A DNA stretch of 64,000 bases from Desertimonas sp963732335 (GTDB taxonomy: Bacteria > Actinomycetota > Acidimicrobiia > Acidimicrobiales > Ilumatobacteraceae): assembly GCA_963732335.1 (NCBI GenBank), contig CAVSZO010000052.1:1-64000 (forward strand). Direction: 5' to 3'. The translations under genes were made by a program, and so were the position numbers. Within the stretch, counting starts at the first letter, position 1, and each line of letters starts with the position of its first letter. Below are positions 1-12,330 of this stretch, piece by piece. The notes below the pieces were generated by a model, which ran no database searches, had not been told where the DNA came from, and was given only the letters and a program-made list of their open reading frames with translations.

Positions 1-441
1 CCTCCTCCAGCGTCCTGGGCAGCGCCACCCAGGACTGGATGCCAAAGAGCCGGCTGCTGCGCATGCGCAGGGCCGGATCGGTACGCTCCGAGTGGGCAAT
101 GCCGCAGCCCGGCGGTCATCCAGTTCAGCTTCGCCCGGGCGGATGGGTTGCGCGCTGCCCAGGCTGTCGCGGTGCAGGATCTCGCCCTCGAAAAGGTAGG
201 TGACGGTCGAGGAGCCCGATATGCGGCGTGGGGTCGCTCGTTCTAAAGGCCCTCGGCCGATCAGGAACTCGCCCGGGCCCATCTGGTCGAAGAAGATGAA
301 GGGCCCCACCATCTGCCGCTCGCGCGCCGGGAGCGCGCGGCGAACCTCGAAGCCGCCGATATCATGGGCGCGGGGGGGACGATCACGGTTTCGATGCCGG
401 GCGGCAGCGGGGCCGGGGGGAGCGTTGTCCTGCGGGTCCAT
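1..441 (-). CDS. Pirin family protein, partial, frameshifted
   Basis: Read leftward, the reconstructed protein contains GGFEVRRALPARERQMVGPF, then FIFFDQMGPGEFLIG, HPHIGLSTVTYLFEGEI and HRDSLGSAQPIRPGEVNWMT, which is the N-terminal cupin domain of the pirin family with its metal-site histidines (HPH and HRDS). The C-terminal half lies beyond base 1. The ATG at 441 precedes a short proline-rich leader; the frame breaks at the seven-G run near 373-379 and again around 230-250 and 110. Pirins are non-haem iron cupins, some with quercetinase activity or a regulatory role. The gene follows maleylacetate reductase on the same strand, so it is probably the last gene of that leftward unit. Confidence 0.75.
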   Translation of the reverse strand, partial: MDPQDNAPPGPAAARHRNRDRPPRAHDIGGFEVRRALPARERQMVGPFIFFDQMGPGEFLIGRGPLERATPRRISGSSTVTYLFEGEILHRDSLGSAQPIRPGEAELDDRRAAALPTRSVPIRPCACAAAGSLASSPGWRCPGRWRR

Positions 442-469
442 CGGCGGTCTCCGGCGTGATCGGCTCTTC

Positions 470-1540
<1,071 letters not shown>

Positions 1541-1561
1541 TGGCGTCTCCTGGAGGAAGGC

Positions 1562-2590
1562 CCGGCGCGGGGCTGCGGTCGACGCCCGTACGACGAGGCG
1601 GGGCTCGGTGGTCCGGACCAGCGGCTCCTCGAGGTCACCCTCGATCCGGGCGACGACCAGGCGGGCCGCTTCCCCGCCCATCGCCAGGTGGTCGATGCGG
1701 ACGGTGGTCAGCGGCGGATCGACCATGTCGACGAGCGGCATGTCGTTGTGGCCCACGACCGAGACGTCGTCCGGGCAGGCGAGGCCCGCGGGCTGCAAGC
1801 TCCTGGTAGGCGCCGAGCGCCAGGAGATCGTTTGCGGCGACGATGGCGGTGAGCTCGGCCCGGTCCAGGAGCTCGGCTGCGGCGGCCCGGCCGGCCTCGC
1901 GCGTGTAGGCCTCGGCGGTCGCCACGGCTAGGCGTCGAGGCCGGCCTCGCGCATCGCCGCCTCGTAACCCCGGCGGCGGAGGACGCCGGTCGACAGATCC
2001 TGCGGGCCCGCGAGGTGCCCGATGCGGCGGTGGCCCAGCGCCACGAGGTGCGCCACCGCCAGCCGCATCCCGCCCGCATCGTCGCTCACCACCGTCGGCG
2101 CCCGGGCCTGTCCTCGGCGCGGTTGACGAGGACCGTGGGCATGCCGGCCTCGAGGCAATGGGTGAGGACCGGGTCGCTGCGGCGGGCGGTCGCCAGGATC
2201 AGGCCGTCGACCCGGCGCCCAATGAGCTGCTCCACGATCTCGATCTGGTGCTCCGATCCGCCGGCGCGTGCGCCACCAGGGCCGAGTAGCCGCTGCTCGG
2301 CAGCTCGCCCTCGATCCCGCCCAGGATCGGGGCGAAGACCGGGTTGGCGAGGTCGGGCAGGAGCACGCCGACGAGGCGCGAGCGGCCGGTGCGCAGGCTC
2401 GCCGCCAGCGCGTCCCGCCGGTAGCCCAGGCGCCGCGCTTCGGCCTGCACCCGGGCCACGACCTCGTCCGAGATCAGATGGCGCGTCGCGGCATTGAGCG
2501 CCCGTGCCGCCGTCGAGCGGTGCACGCCCGCGGCGTCGGCCACGGTCTGCAAGGTCGCCGCCCGCAGGGCTGCCGGCTGCCATGATCCAT
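1562..2590 (-). CDS. LacI family transcriptional regulator, frameshifted
   Basis: The N-terminus has the LacI helix-turn-helix TLQTVADAAGVHRSTAARAL with the hinge DALAASLRTGRSRLVGVLLP. It is followed by the periplasmic-binding-like core: LANPVFAPILGGIEGEL, VLVNRAEDRPG, SDDAGGMRLAVAHLVALGHR, IVAANDLLALGAYQ and DDVSVVGHNDMPLVDMVDPP. About 340 residues is the usual family length. At least five frameshifts break the reading (near 2570, 2260, 2100, 1930 and 1790). The start is placed at the ATG at 2590. It is divergent from the dioxygenase operon, and two LacI-type palindromes lie between them, so it very likely represses one or both units in response to a pathway compound. No effector can be read from the sequence. 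Confidence 0.85.
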
Positions 2591-2640
2591 CTCCTTCTCC
2601 GTCGTCGCGACCGCCAGGGCTGGACAAGCCGCTTGACAGC

Positions 2641-2679
2641 ATGCAATCGATCGCATATCAAGCGTGCAATCGATTGCAC
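2641..2679. promoter_or_regulatory. Pair of LacI-type operator palindromes in the divergent promoter
   Basis: GTGCAATCGATTGCAC at 2664-2679 is a perfect 16-bp palindrome with a central CG, the hallmark of LacI/GalR operators. ATGCAATCGATCGCAT at 2641-2656 is the same element with two mismatches to perfect symmetry. The centres are 23 bp apart, about two helical turns, so two dimers would bind the same DNA face. They lie between the regulator start (2590) and the dioxygenase start (about 2692). That the neighbouring LacI protein binds here is inference. Confidence 0.75.
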
Positions 2680-2691
2680 GGAAGATCGCCG

Positions 2692-3677
2692 ATGGCGTCA
2701 GAGGCCAGACGGCGGCGGCGACCGCGCACGGCATCATCGAGGACGAGCGCTCGGTCACCCAGACCGTGCTTGCGGCCATGGCAGGCGGCCCCCAGCCCTC
2801 GCCTGCGCGAGGTGATGGCCGCCTTCGTCCGCCACATGCACGCCTTCGCCCGCGAGGTCCGGCTGACCGAGGAGGAGTTCGAGCTCGGGGATCGAGTTCC
2901 TGAACCGCATCGGCCAGGCGACCCACGACGCCCACAACGAGGGCGTGCTGTTCTCCGACGCGATCGGCTTCTCGACGCTGGTCTGCCTGCTCAACAACGG
3001 CCGCAACGGGGCGACCGAGACCGCCTCCGCTCTGCTCGGGCCGTTCTGGCGGATGAACTCGCCCCGGACCGAGAATGGCGGCTCGATCGTCCGCTCGCCG
3101 ACCCCGGGCCCGGCCCTGTTCGCCGACTGCCGCATCACCGACCCGCAGGGGCGGCCGCTCCCGGGCGTCGAGGTGGATGTCTGGCAGGCCTCGCCCGTGG
3201 GCCTCTACGAGAACCAGGACCCGAGCCAGGCGGACATGAACCTGCGCGGCAAGTTCACGACCGATGCGGAGGGCCGGTTCTGGTTCCGCTCGGTCAAGCC
3301 CGCGGGCTACCCGGTGCCGACCGATGGCCCGGTCGGCGACTCCTGCGCGCCCAGCGCCGGCATCCCTACCGCCCGGCGCACCTGCACTTCCTCGGCTTCA
3401 AGCCCGGCTACAAGACGCTGATCACCCAGGTCTTCGTCGACGACGACGAGCATCTGGAGAGCGACGTCGTCTTCGGCGTCACCCGCCATCTGGTCGGCGA
3501 CTATCGCCGGGTCGAGGAAGGAGAGCCGCCGGCTCCCGGACGTCGAGGCTCCCTGGTACGCGCTCGACTACACCTTCGTCATGGAGCCCGGCGAGGCGAA
3601 GCTGCCGAAGCCGCCGATCAGGTGGCCCGCGCCGCAGCAGCGGCCTCCTCCTCCCCATCCTGCGAGATCAGCCATGA
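2692..3677 (+). CDS. Intradiol ring-cleavage dioxygenase, hydroxyquinol 1,2-dioxygenase type, frameshifted
   Basis: The N-terminal helical domain reads SVTQTVLAAMA, LREVMAAFVRHMHAFAREV, EEEFELGIEFLNRIGQATHD. The catalytic domain has TETASALLGPFWRMNSP, GRPLPGVEVDVWQAS, GLYENQDPSQADMNLRGKF, the tyrosine in VKPAGYPVPTDGPVGD, and YRPAHLHFLGFKPGYKTLIT with the iron-ligand histidines (H-x-H). Length (about 300 residues) and N-terminal dimerisation domain fit catechol/hydroxyquinol 1,2-dioxygenases rather than protocatechuate 3,4-dioxygenase. The presence of maleylacetate reductase next door points to hydroxyquinol as substrate. The reading frame breaks near 2790, 2890, 3350 and 3530. The ATG at 2692 is the most plausible start but is out of frame with the body, so the start is uncertain. 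The stop overlaps the ATG of the SDR (ATGA). Confidence 0.82.
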
Positions 3678-4433
3678 GCTACCCAGATCGCTCGAGGGCA
3701 AGGTCGCCCTCATCGTCGGCGGTGCCGGCGCCATCGGCGCCGCCACCGCCCGCCTGCTGGCCCGAGGACGGCGCCAGGGTCGTCCTCACCCACCGGCCGG
3801 GCTGAGGAGCGCCGCGGCGGCCGCGCGCTCGTCGAGGCGCTGCCCGGTGCCGGCCACGCCGCCTTGCCGGCCGACGTCGCCGACACGGGCACACTCCTGG
3901 CGCTGCGCGAGCGGTCGCGGAGCGGTACGGACCGGCTCGACATGCTGGTGAACGCCGCCGGCTTCACCAAGCCGGTGCCGCACCACGATCTCGACGCGCT
4001 CGACGACGCGCTGATCGACCGGATGTTCGAGGTCAACTGGCGCGGCCAGTTCGCGACCATCCGCACCTTCGCGCCGCTGCTGAAGGCCTCGGGCGACGGG
4101 CTCGTGGTCTCGCTGTCCTCGATCGCCGCCTTGACCGGCGTCGGCTCCTCGATCGCCTACTGCGCCGCCAAGGCCGGGATCGACGTGATGACCAAGGCGC
4201 TGGCCCGCGTGCTGGCGCCCGAGGTGCGGGTGCTCGCGGTGTCGCCGGGCGTGGTCGACACGGGCTTCGTGCCGGGCCGCGGTGCCGACTTCAACGAGAA
4301 GGTCGCGGCCACCACCCCGCTCCGGCGGATCGCCACCGCGGAGGACATCGCGGCCGCGATCGTCGCCTGCTGGACCCATCTCGGCTACTCGACCGGACAC
4401 ACGATCCAGGTCGACGGCGGCCGGGCCCTCTAG
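3674..4433 (+). CDS. SDR family NAD(P)-dependent oxidoreductase, frameshifted at the N-terminus
   Basis: A Rossmann fold starts LEGKVALIVGGAGAIGAATA (glycine motif GGAGAIG), followed by DMLVNAAGFTKP, the catalytic serine in LVVSLSSIAALTG, the Y-x-x-x-K pair in SIAYCAAKAGIDVMTKA, and the C-terminal GHTIQVDGGRAL. About 250 residues, the normal classical SDR length. The ATG at 3674 overlaps the dioxygenase stop and frameshifts occur near 3690, 3775 and 3920; from about 3930 to the TAG at 4431 the frame is clean. The substrate is unknown. Its position inside the operon suggests oxidation or reduction of a side-chain hydroxyl/keto group of the aromatic precursor. Confidence 0.85.
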
Positions 4434-4445
4434 GGAGCAAGGACC

Positions 4446-5333
4446 ATGCGCCAGCCCCGCGCCAAGGTCGTCATCACCTGCGCCGTCACCGGCAACCTGA
4501 CCACGGCCCGAGCAGACCCCGCATCTGCCGATCACGCCCGAGGAGATCGCCGATCGGCCTTGCCGCCGCCGAGGCCGGTGCCGCCGTGGCCCACCTCCAT
4601 GTCCGCGAGCCCGGCACCGGCAAGCCCTCGATGGCGCATCGAGCTCTACCGCGAGGTCGTCGAGCGCATCCGCGCCAGGAACCCGCGGCTGATCCTCAAC
4701 CTCACGACCGGCCCCGGCGGCCGCTTCGTGCCCTCCGAGGACGACCCGAAGGTCGCCGGCCCCGGCACGACCCTGCTGCCGCCCGAGCGCCGCGTCGAGC
4801 ACATCGCGGCGCTGAGGCCCGACATCTGCACCCTCGACCTCAACACCATGAACTCCGGCGGCGAGGTCGTGATCAACACGCCGGGCAACGTCCGGCGCAT
4901 GGCCAAGGTCATCGCCGCGGCCGGCGTCAGGCCCGAGATCGAGCTGTTCGACTCCGGCGACATCGCACTGCTGCACGACCTTCTCGCCGACGGCACGCTG
5001 GCCTCGCCGCCGCTCTGCTCCTTCGTGATGGGCGTGCGCTACGGCTTCCAGCCCAGCCCCGAGACGGTGCTCTACGCCCGCGGCCTGCTGCCGGCCGATG
5101 CCGCAGTTCACGGCCATCGGCGTCGGCCGCGCCTCGTTCCCGACCGTGGCCCTGTCCTACCTCGCCGGCGGCCACGTGCGCGTCGGCCTCGAGGACGGCG
5201 TCTACCTCGCGCGCGGGGTGCTGGCGCCCTCCAACGCGGCGCTGGTCGAGAAGGCCCGCCGCATCGTCGAGGACCTGGGCGGCCAGATCGCCACGCCCGC
5301 CGAGGCCCGCGCGATCCTGGGCCTGCTGCCTAG
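4446..5333 (+). CDS. BKACE family beta-keto acid cleavage enzyme (former DUF849)
   Basis: The protein starts RAKVVITCAVTGNLTT, typical of BKACE/Kce enzymes, and contains AAVAHLHVREPGTGKPSM (the HxH zinc site), LILNLTTGPGG, DICTLDLNTMNSGGEVVINT, PEIELFDSGDI, SFVMGVRYGFQ, and the C-terminal TAIGVGRASFP plus HVRVGLEDGVYLARGV. Family members condense a beta-keto acid with acetyl-CoA and release acetoacetate plus the CoA ester of the shortened acid. With maleylacetate reductase and an acetoacetate-activating enzyme nearby, 3-oxoadipate is the obvious candidate substrate (inference). It starts 12 bases after the SDR stop with a GGGAGCAAGG ribosome site. Frameshifts lie near 4510, 4635 and 5095; the stop is placed at the TAG at 5331 after one further shift. 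Confidence 0.87.
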   Translation: MRQPRAKVVITCAVTGNLTTARADPASADHARGDRRSALPPPRPVPPWPTSMSASPAPASPRWRIELYREVVERIRARNPRLILNLTTGPGGRFVPSEDDPKVAGPGTTLLPPERRVEHIAALRPDICTLDLNTMNSGGEVVINTPGNVRRMAKVIAAAGVRPEIELFDSGDIALLHDLLADGTLASPPLCSFVMGVRYGFQPSPETVLYARGLLPADAAVHGHRRRPRLVPDRGPVLPRRRPRARRPRGRRLPRARGAGALQRGAGREGPPHRRGPGRPDRHARRGPRDPGPAA

Positions 5334-5373
5334 GGCCGCTGCCACCTTCCACCACCAGCAAGCAACCAACGCC

Positions 5374-6396
5374 ATGACCCCGCATCCGAGCTGCCGGCCG
5401 CCCACGGGCGACATCCCGCACCACCGCCATCCGGGTGACCGAGAAGGCCGCCGACATCGACCATCTCGATCTCGCGCTCGAGGACCGGCCGCTCGCCGCC
5501 CGGGACCGGCCAGGTCGTGATCGAGATCGCCGCCGCCGGGGTCAACCCGAGCGACGTCAAGGCCGTGCTCGGCGCGATGCCGCACGCGGTCTGGCCGCGC
5601 ACGCCGGGCCGCGACTACGCCGGCGTGGTCGTCGACGGGCCCGCCGACCTGCTCGGCCAGGAGGTCTGGGGCTCGGGCGGCGAGCTCGGCATCCGCCGCG
5701 ACGGCAGCCATGCACGCCACCTCGTCCTCGATGCCGCGCATGTGCGGGTGAAGCCGGCGACGATCTCGCTGCGCGAGGCGGGTGCCGTGGGCGTGCCCTT
5801 CATCACCGCCTACGAGGGCCTGCGCGAGGCCGGCGGCGTGAAGGCGGGCGACGTCGTCCTCGTGCTCGGCGCCAACGGCAAGGTCGGCCAGGCCGCGATC
5901 CAGCTCGCGACCATGGCGGGCGCCCGGGTGTTCGGCGTCGAGCGCACGGCCGAGCCCCATATCGGGCATGCCTCGCGGCCCGGTCGAGATGATCGATGCC
6001 TCGGCCACCGACATCGCGGCCTACGTGCGCGAGCAGACCGGCGGCCACGGCGCCGACATCGTCTACAACACCGTCGGCAGCCCCTACTTCGAGGCCGCCT
6101 GCAAGGCCATGGCCGTGCGCGGCCGGCAGATCTTCATCTCCACCATCGAGCGTGCCGTGCCGTTCGACATCTTCGCCTTCTACCGCGGCCGGCACCGGTT
6201 CGTGGGCATCGACACGCTGGCGCTCGACAGCGGCGAGTGTGCCGCGATCCTGGACGCGCTGAAGCCGGGCTTCGACAGTGGTAGGCTCCGCCCGTTCCCG
6301 GTGCGCGACGACTCACGCTACCGGCTCGAGGATGCCGCCGCCGCCTACCGGGCGGTGCTCGAGGGCTCGACCGAGCGCGTCGTCCTCACCCCCTAG
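5374..6396 (+). CDS. Zinc-binding-type alcohol dehydrogenase / quinone oxidoreductase (MDR superfamily), frameshifted
   Basis: A GroES-like domain reads VVIEIAAAGVNPSDVKAVLG and TPGRDYAGVVVDGP. The Rossmann part reads EAGAVGVPFITAYEGLREAG, DVVLVLGANGKVGQAAIQLA and ADIVYNTVGSPYFEAACKAM. No structural-zinc cysteine cluster is visible, so it belongs to the zinc-independent quinone-reductase/crotonyl-CoA-reductase-like branch and probably uses NADPH. Frameshifts lie near 5430, 5505 and 5965; the C-terminal part from 5968 to 6396 is clean and ends ERVVLTP. It is the fourth gene of the rightward operon. Possible roles are reduction of a quinone or enone form of the aromatic intermediate. The substrate cannot be read from sequence. 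Confidence 0.8.
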
Positions 6397-6463
6397 CCTT
6401 TCCCCCGCGCGAGGCTCGCGCCCCGCGCCCAGCCCCCACCATCATCCGGACAGGGAGACACCC

Positions 6464-7433
6464 ATGCGCCGAACCCTTCTCCTCGCCCCACGCTTCTCGC
6501 CGGCACCGCCGCCATGGCACGGGCCGACTATCCCGAGCGGGCGATCACCATGATCGTGCCGTTCGCCGCCGGCGGCCCGACCGACACGGTCGGGCGGCTC
6601 GTGGCCGAGGCGATGACCCGCCAGCTGGGCCAGCAGGTGATCGTCGAGAATGTCGGCGGCGCCGGCGGGACCTTGGGTGCGGCCCGCGTCGCCAAGGCCG
6701 AGCCCGACGGCTACACGCTGCTGATGTACCATATCGGGCAGGCGACGAGCGGCGCGCTCTACCGCAAGCTGCCCTACGATCCCCTCGCCGCCTTTGAGCC
6801 GATCGGCCGGGTGACCGACGTGCCGATGACCGTGATCGGGCGCCCCACCTCGAGCCGACCACCGCCGCCGAGCTCATCGCCTACATCCGCGAGAAGAAGG
6901 ACGGGCTCACGCTCGCCAACGCCGGCCCGGGCTCGAGCTCGCATCTGTGCGGCATGCTCCTGATGTCGGCCCTGGGCGTGCCGATGACCACCGTGCCCTA
7001 CAAGGGCACCGCCCCCGCGATGACCGACCTGCTGGGCGGGCAGGTCGATCTCATGTGCGACCAGACCACCAACACGACCGGCCAGATCAAGGCCGGCAAG
7101 GTGAAGGCCTACGCGGTGACGACGAAGGAGCGGGTGGCGGCGCTGCCCGACCTGCCGACGCTGCAGGAGGCCGGGCTCCAGGGCTTCGAGATGTCGGTCT
7201 GGCACGGGCTGTGGGCGCCCAAGCCGGCACGCCCAGCCGGTGGTCGGCGAAGCTCGGAAGCGGCGCTCGCCGCGGCGCTCAAGGACCCGAAGGTGATCGC
7301 GCGCTTCGCCGACCTCGGCACGGTGCCGGTGCCGGCCGAGCAGGTCACACCCGAGCGCGCTGCGAGCGCAGACCGCGGCCGAGCGGCGAAGTGGCGGCCG
7401 ATCATCCAGGCCGCCGGCGACTTCGCCGACTGA
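6464..7433 (+). CDS. Tripartite tricarboxylate transporter substrate-binding protein (Bug family), frameshifted
   Basis: After a signal peptide (ATG at 6464, MRRTLLLA, cleavage near ARA) the mature protein begins YPERAITMIVPFAAGGPTDT, the diagnostic start of Bug periplasmic receptors. It continues VIVENVGGAGGTLGAARVAK, PDGYTLLMYHIGQA, LANAGPGSSSHLCGMLL, VPYKGTAPAMTDLLGGQVDL and LPDLPTLQEAGLQGFEMSVW. Bug proteins capture carboxylates or small aromatics for TctAB-type permeases; no permease genes are seen here, which is common for orphan Bug genes. A GGGAGA ribosome site precedes the ATG. Frameshifts sit near 6495, 6845, 7230 and 7360. Confidence 0.88.
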
Positions 7434-7455
7434 GCCCGACCGGAGGCCCGACACC

Positions 7456-7811
7456 ATGCACGTCACCCGGCTCGCGGCCGCACCCGCCTACGAGGCGCCC
7501 GGCCACGCCGGCATGCGCATGCTCCGCCTGCAGGGCCGCGAGGCCGGCCCAGCCGACACGCTCTGGCTCGGGCTCTCGCACCTCCTGCCGGGCGGCGGCA
7601 CCACGCTCGACGCCTCGCCCCTCGAGAAGATGTACGTCGTGCTCGAGGGCGAGGTGACAGTCTCCAACGGCACGGAGACGGTGACGCTGGGTCCCTGGGA
7701 CTCCTGCCGCATCGCACCCGACGAGCCGCGCTCGCTCGCCAACCGCACCAACCGGCCGGCCACCGTGCTGCTGGCGATGCCGCTGGCGCCTGAGCCTTCG
7801 AGGACCCGCGC

Positions 7812-7815
<4 letters not shown>
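7456..7815 (+). CDS. Small cupin domain protein
   Basis: An intact 119-residue protein consisting of a single cupin barrel. The first cupin motif is only partly conserved (GGGTTLDASPLEKMYVVLEG) and lacks the usual HxH pair, while the second is recognisable as GPWDSCRIAPDEPRSLANRT, so the metal site looks degenerate. It is one of few undamaged reading frames in this part. It lies 22 bases after the Bug gene and its TGA overlaps the ATG of the acetoacetyl-CoA synthetase, so it is co-translated with it. Function is unknown; small cupins of this type can be isomerases, decarboxylases or ligand sensors. Confidence 0.8.
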
Positions 7816-9721
<1,906 letters not shown>

Positions 9722-9728
9722 CCGGAAA

Positions 9729-9861
9729 TCAGTACCCCCGCGATAGCAGGACCAGCCCGCCGTGCGCTCGACCTCCGGTCCGAGCCGCGCGCGCGTCGTG
9801 TCGTACTGGAACCGAAGATCACGCGCGTGGGGAGGGGTCCGTAGACGAAGGGCCCGACCAT
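9729..9861 (-). pseudogene. N-terminal fragment of a second maleylacetate reductase
   Basis: Read leftward from the ATG at 9861 the sequence gives MVGPFVYGPLPTRVIFG, then TTRARLGPEVER and LVLLSRGY followed by a stop. This closely parallels the first 45 residues of the maleylacetate reductase at 470-1540 (MIEPFVCQPLPVRVIFG and QFGAEVERLG). Nothing of the remaining 300 residues is present: the acetoacetyl-CoA synthetase ends just beyond it at 9721. It is either a decayed paralogue or a sign of a local misjoin in the assembly. Confidence 0.6.
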
Positions 9862-9989
9862 TCGTGCCCCATGGAAGGAGGGTCGGCCGTCACGAAGCTA
9901 TCCGGCCTGCGACGAGGACCGGCACCAGGGCCTTGATGCTCACGTCGCGCCCTCTGGGCCAACCCTGCGATCCGTCGTCGCCGGCGTCC

Positions 9990-11585
9990 CCGCGGCGCAG
10001 CCCGATCAGATGCGTCACGCGCGGCGGCGCGGGCCCCTCTCGTGGAGCGCGCTCACCGCCTCCTGCACCGTCCGGTCCGCCACCGTGACGCGGCCATGCT
10101 GGCGGCAGGTGCTCGGCCCAGCTCGCCAGGACGAACCACTCGACGACGCGCAACGGGTCCTCGGCGTCGGTGAAGACGCCCCAAACTGTGGCGCCGTCGC
10201 GGCGACGGATCTCGCCGAGAGGCGCGATCGCCGCGCGGAAGGCCGCCTGCCGCTCGGGTGCTATGCGGTACTCCACTTGCACCGCCACCGGGCCCCGCTC
10301 GGGCTCTACCGGGGATCGTGGCCTGCGGGTCCGGCCAGTGGCGCGAAGGGTCGAGCACCTCCTCGCCCGACGGCAGCGGCAGGGCCCGCCCCAGCAGGGC
10401 CGCCGCCACGCCGCCCCCGGCGGCGGCCAACAGCGCGCCGGGGATGCCGAGCGACGCCGCAGTCTGTCCCCAGGCCACGCCGCCGAGCGCCATGGCGCCG
10501 GAGAAGACGGTGAGGTAGAGCGCGAGCCCGCGCCCCCGGACCCAATTGGGCAGCACCGCCTGGGCGGTGGCGTTCAGCGTGGTGAGCACCGCGATCCAGG
10601 CGACGCCAGCCAGGACGCAAAGCGCGACCGCGACCGCCTCCGAGGCCACGAGTGCCCAGCCCCGCCTGCGCCGCCGCGCCGCCCAGCGCGCCGGCCAGCA
10701 TCAGCCCTTCCGGCCCGCCGAGGTGCTTGCGCAGCCACGGCAGCGCCACGGCGCCCCCGACCGCACCGACGCCGATGCCCGCCAGCATGAGGCCGTAGAG
10801 GCCAGGTCCGCCGCCCAGCGTCTGCCGGGCCAGCAGGGGCAGCAGGGCCCAGTGGGCCGCGCCGAAGGCGAAGAACACCGCCGCGCGGAGCAGCACGCGG
10901 CGGAGCGCGGTCGCATGCAGGGCGTAGCGCAGCCCGGCCTGCATCGCGCCCGGGAGCGTCTCCGGTGGCCCCTCGGAAGCGGGAGCGGCGCGCCGCCACC
11001 ACAGGAGTGCGCCGATCACCACCAGATAGCTCAGGGCGTCGGCCAGGTAGGCCGCGGCGACGCCGAGCGTCGCCACGATGAGCCCGCCCAGCGCCGGCCC
11101 GATGGCCCGGCTGACGTTCACGCCCATCGAGTTCAGCGCCACGGCCGCGCGCAGGTCCGCCCGCGGCACCATCTCCGGCACCGAGGACTGCCAGGCGGGC
11201 GCCGCCAGCGCCGCCCCGATGCCACCGGCCAGCACGAGGGCCAGCAGCAGCCAGGGCGTCATCAGCCCCAAGGCGGTCAGGACTGCCAGGGCAAGGGCGA
11301 CAACGCCAAGGAACGCCTGCATCCCAATCAGCAGCCAGCGCCGATCCAGCAGGTCCGCGAGCGCCCCCGCCGGCAGTGCCAGCACGAATGCGGGCAGCGT
11401 GCCGGCCGCCTGCACCAGCGCCACCATCACTGGCGAGGGTGCCAGCCAGGTCATCAGCCAGCCGGAGCTGACGTCGCGCATCCAGGTCCCGATGTTGCCG
11501 AGGACGGTCCGGCGGTCCAGAGCACCGCGAACACCCGGTGGCCCAGCGGCGCCAGGGTGCCGCCGCTGCCCGCCGCGCCGCTCAC
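9990..11585 (-). CDS. MFS transporter (MFS_3 / EntS-like) with C-terminal ABM-like domain, frameshifted
   Basis: A GTG at 11585 overlaps the DoxX stop; the protein starts LAPLGHRVFAVLWTA, WMRDVSSGWLMTWLAPSPVM. About 11 hydrophobic segments follow, with the MFS loop LPAGALADLLDRRWLLIGMQ, then SVPEMVPRADLRAAVALNSM and SRAIGPALGGLIVATLGVAA, as in the enterobactin-exporter-like MFS_3 family. The C-terminal soluble tail VQVEYRIAPERQAAFRAAIA and VFTDAEDPLRVVEWFVLASW is the antibiotic-monooxygenase-like extension found in many proteobacterial MFS_3 proteins. Frameshifts lie near 11525, 10650, 10280 and 10110. The stop is uncertain; the family-like C-terminus PPRVTHLIGL ends near 9990. Probable drug or metabolite exporter in the inner membrane. 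Confidence 0.82.
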
Positions 11586-12025
11586 CGCCGCCCCTCCCGC
11601 GCGTCCAGCCACGCCACCAGCAGGAAGCCGCCGACGAGGCCGAGGTGCTCGAAGAACGCGTTGGCGGTCATGAACCTCTCCCGCCCCGGCGGGAGCTCCC
11701 AGAAGCGGTTGGCGACGAAGGTCGCGGCCAGCGTGAAGACCGCCAGCCAGAGCGCGCCGAGCCAGCGAAGCCGGCCCGAGAGCACCAGGGCAGAGCCGAT
11801 GAGCTCCGTCGCGATCGTTCCGGCGGCTGCGAAGGGGGGTGCGGGCAGGCCGAAGTGCGCCGCCTCTGCCACTGCACCTGGCCAGTCGAGCAGCTTGTTC
11901 AACCCGCCTTGAAGATAGGCGGCGCATAGGCCGAGCAGAGCGAGGCCCAGGGTAAGGCGGGAGCCGAGCAGGCCGCGCCACCCCTCCATGCCGCCGGCAT
12001 CGGTCGGCGGAAGGGACCTGGCCAT
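11582..12025 (-). CDS. DoxX family membrane protein
   Basis: Intact 147-residue protein with four hydrophobic helices: GSRLTLGLALLGLCAAYLQG, a second around PPFAAAGTIATELIGSALVL, a third at LWLAVFTLAATFVANRF, and a fourth at FFEHLGLVGGFLLVAWLDAR. The GGLNKLLDWPG and EHLGLVGGFLL patterns are typical of DoxX/SURF4-like proteins. The ATG at 12025 is preferred over an upstream in-frame ATG at 12061 that would overlap the next gene. The TGA overlaps the GTG start of the MFS gene, so the two are translationally coupled. Function in this family is poorly defined (thiol or quinone-linked redox processes at the membrane). Confidence 0.82.
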   Translation of the reverse strand: MARSLPPTDAGGMEGWRGLLGSRLTLGLALLGLCAAYLQGGLNKLLDWPGAVAEAAHFGLPAPPFAAAGTIATELIGSALVLSGRLRWLGALWLAVFTLAATFVANRFWELPPGRERFMTANAFFEHLGLVGGFLLVAWLDAREGRR

Positions 12026-12057
12026 GTCAGGTTCGCCGCGGGTCCCCGAAGATGGGG

Positions 12058-12330
12058 TCACGGCCGCGGTCTCGGGGGAATGAGCGTGCCGCTCGCGGCT
12101 TCCCCCTCGCGGTGCAGCGCGGAGGGAGCGAGGCCGCTAGGGCCGCCGCAATCCGCCTTGTGCTGCGCCGGACGGGCCGCAGCGTAGCGGTCTACCAACA
12201 CGTAGCCGGTGGTCATCGCCATCACCAGCAGCGCGCCCACGACCACCGGCGGTGCCGGCGACGGGATGCCGAAGGCACGACAGGCGAAGCCGAGGGCGAA
12301 GGCCAGGACGAGGCCGATGGTAGCCTTCAC
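12058..12330 (-). CDS. XapX domain (DUF1427) small membrane protein, second of a tandem pair
   Basis: A 90-residue protein starting VKATIGLVLAFALGFACRAF, followed by GIPSPAPPVVVGALLVMAMT and TGYVLVDRYAA. The two hydrophobic helices separated by the IPSPAPP turn are the XapX signature. A charged tail of about 30 residues follows. The GTG at 12330 overlaps the TGA of the preceding XapX gene. XapX genes accompany xanthosine and aromatic-compound operons in proteobacteria; their biochemical role is not known. Confidence 0.75.
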   Translation of the reverse strand: MKATIGLVLAFALGFACRAFGIPSPAPPVVVGALLVMAMTTGYVLVDRYAAARPAQHKADCGGPSGLAPSALHREGEAASGTLIPPRPRP

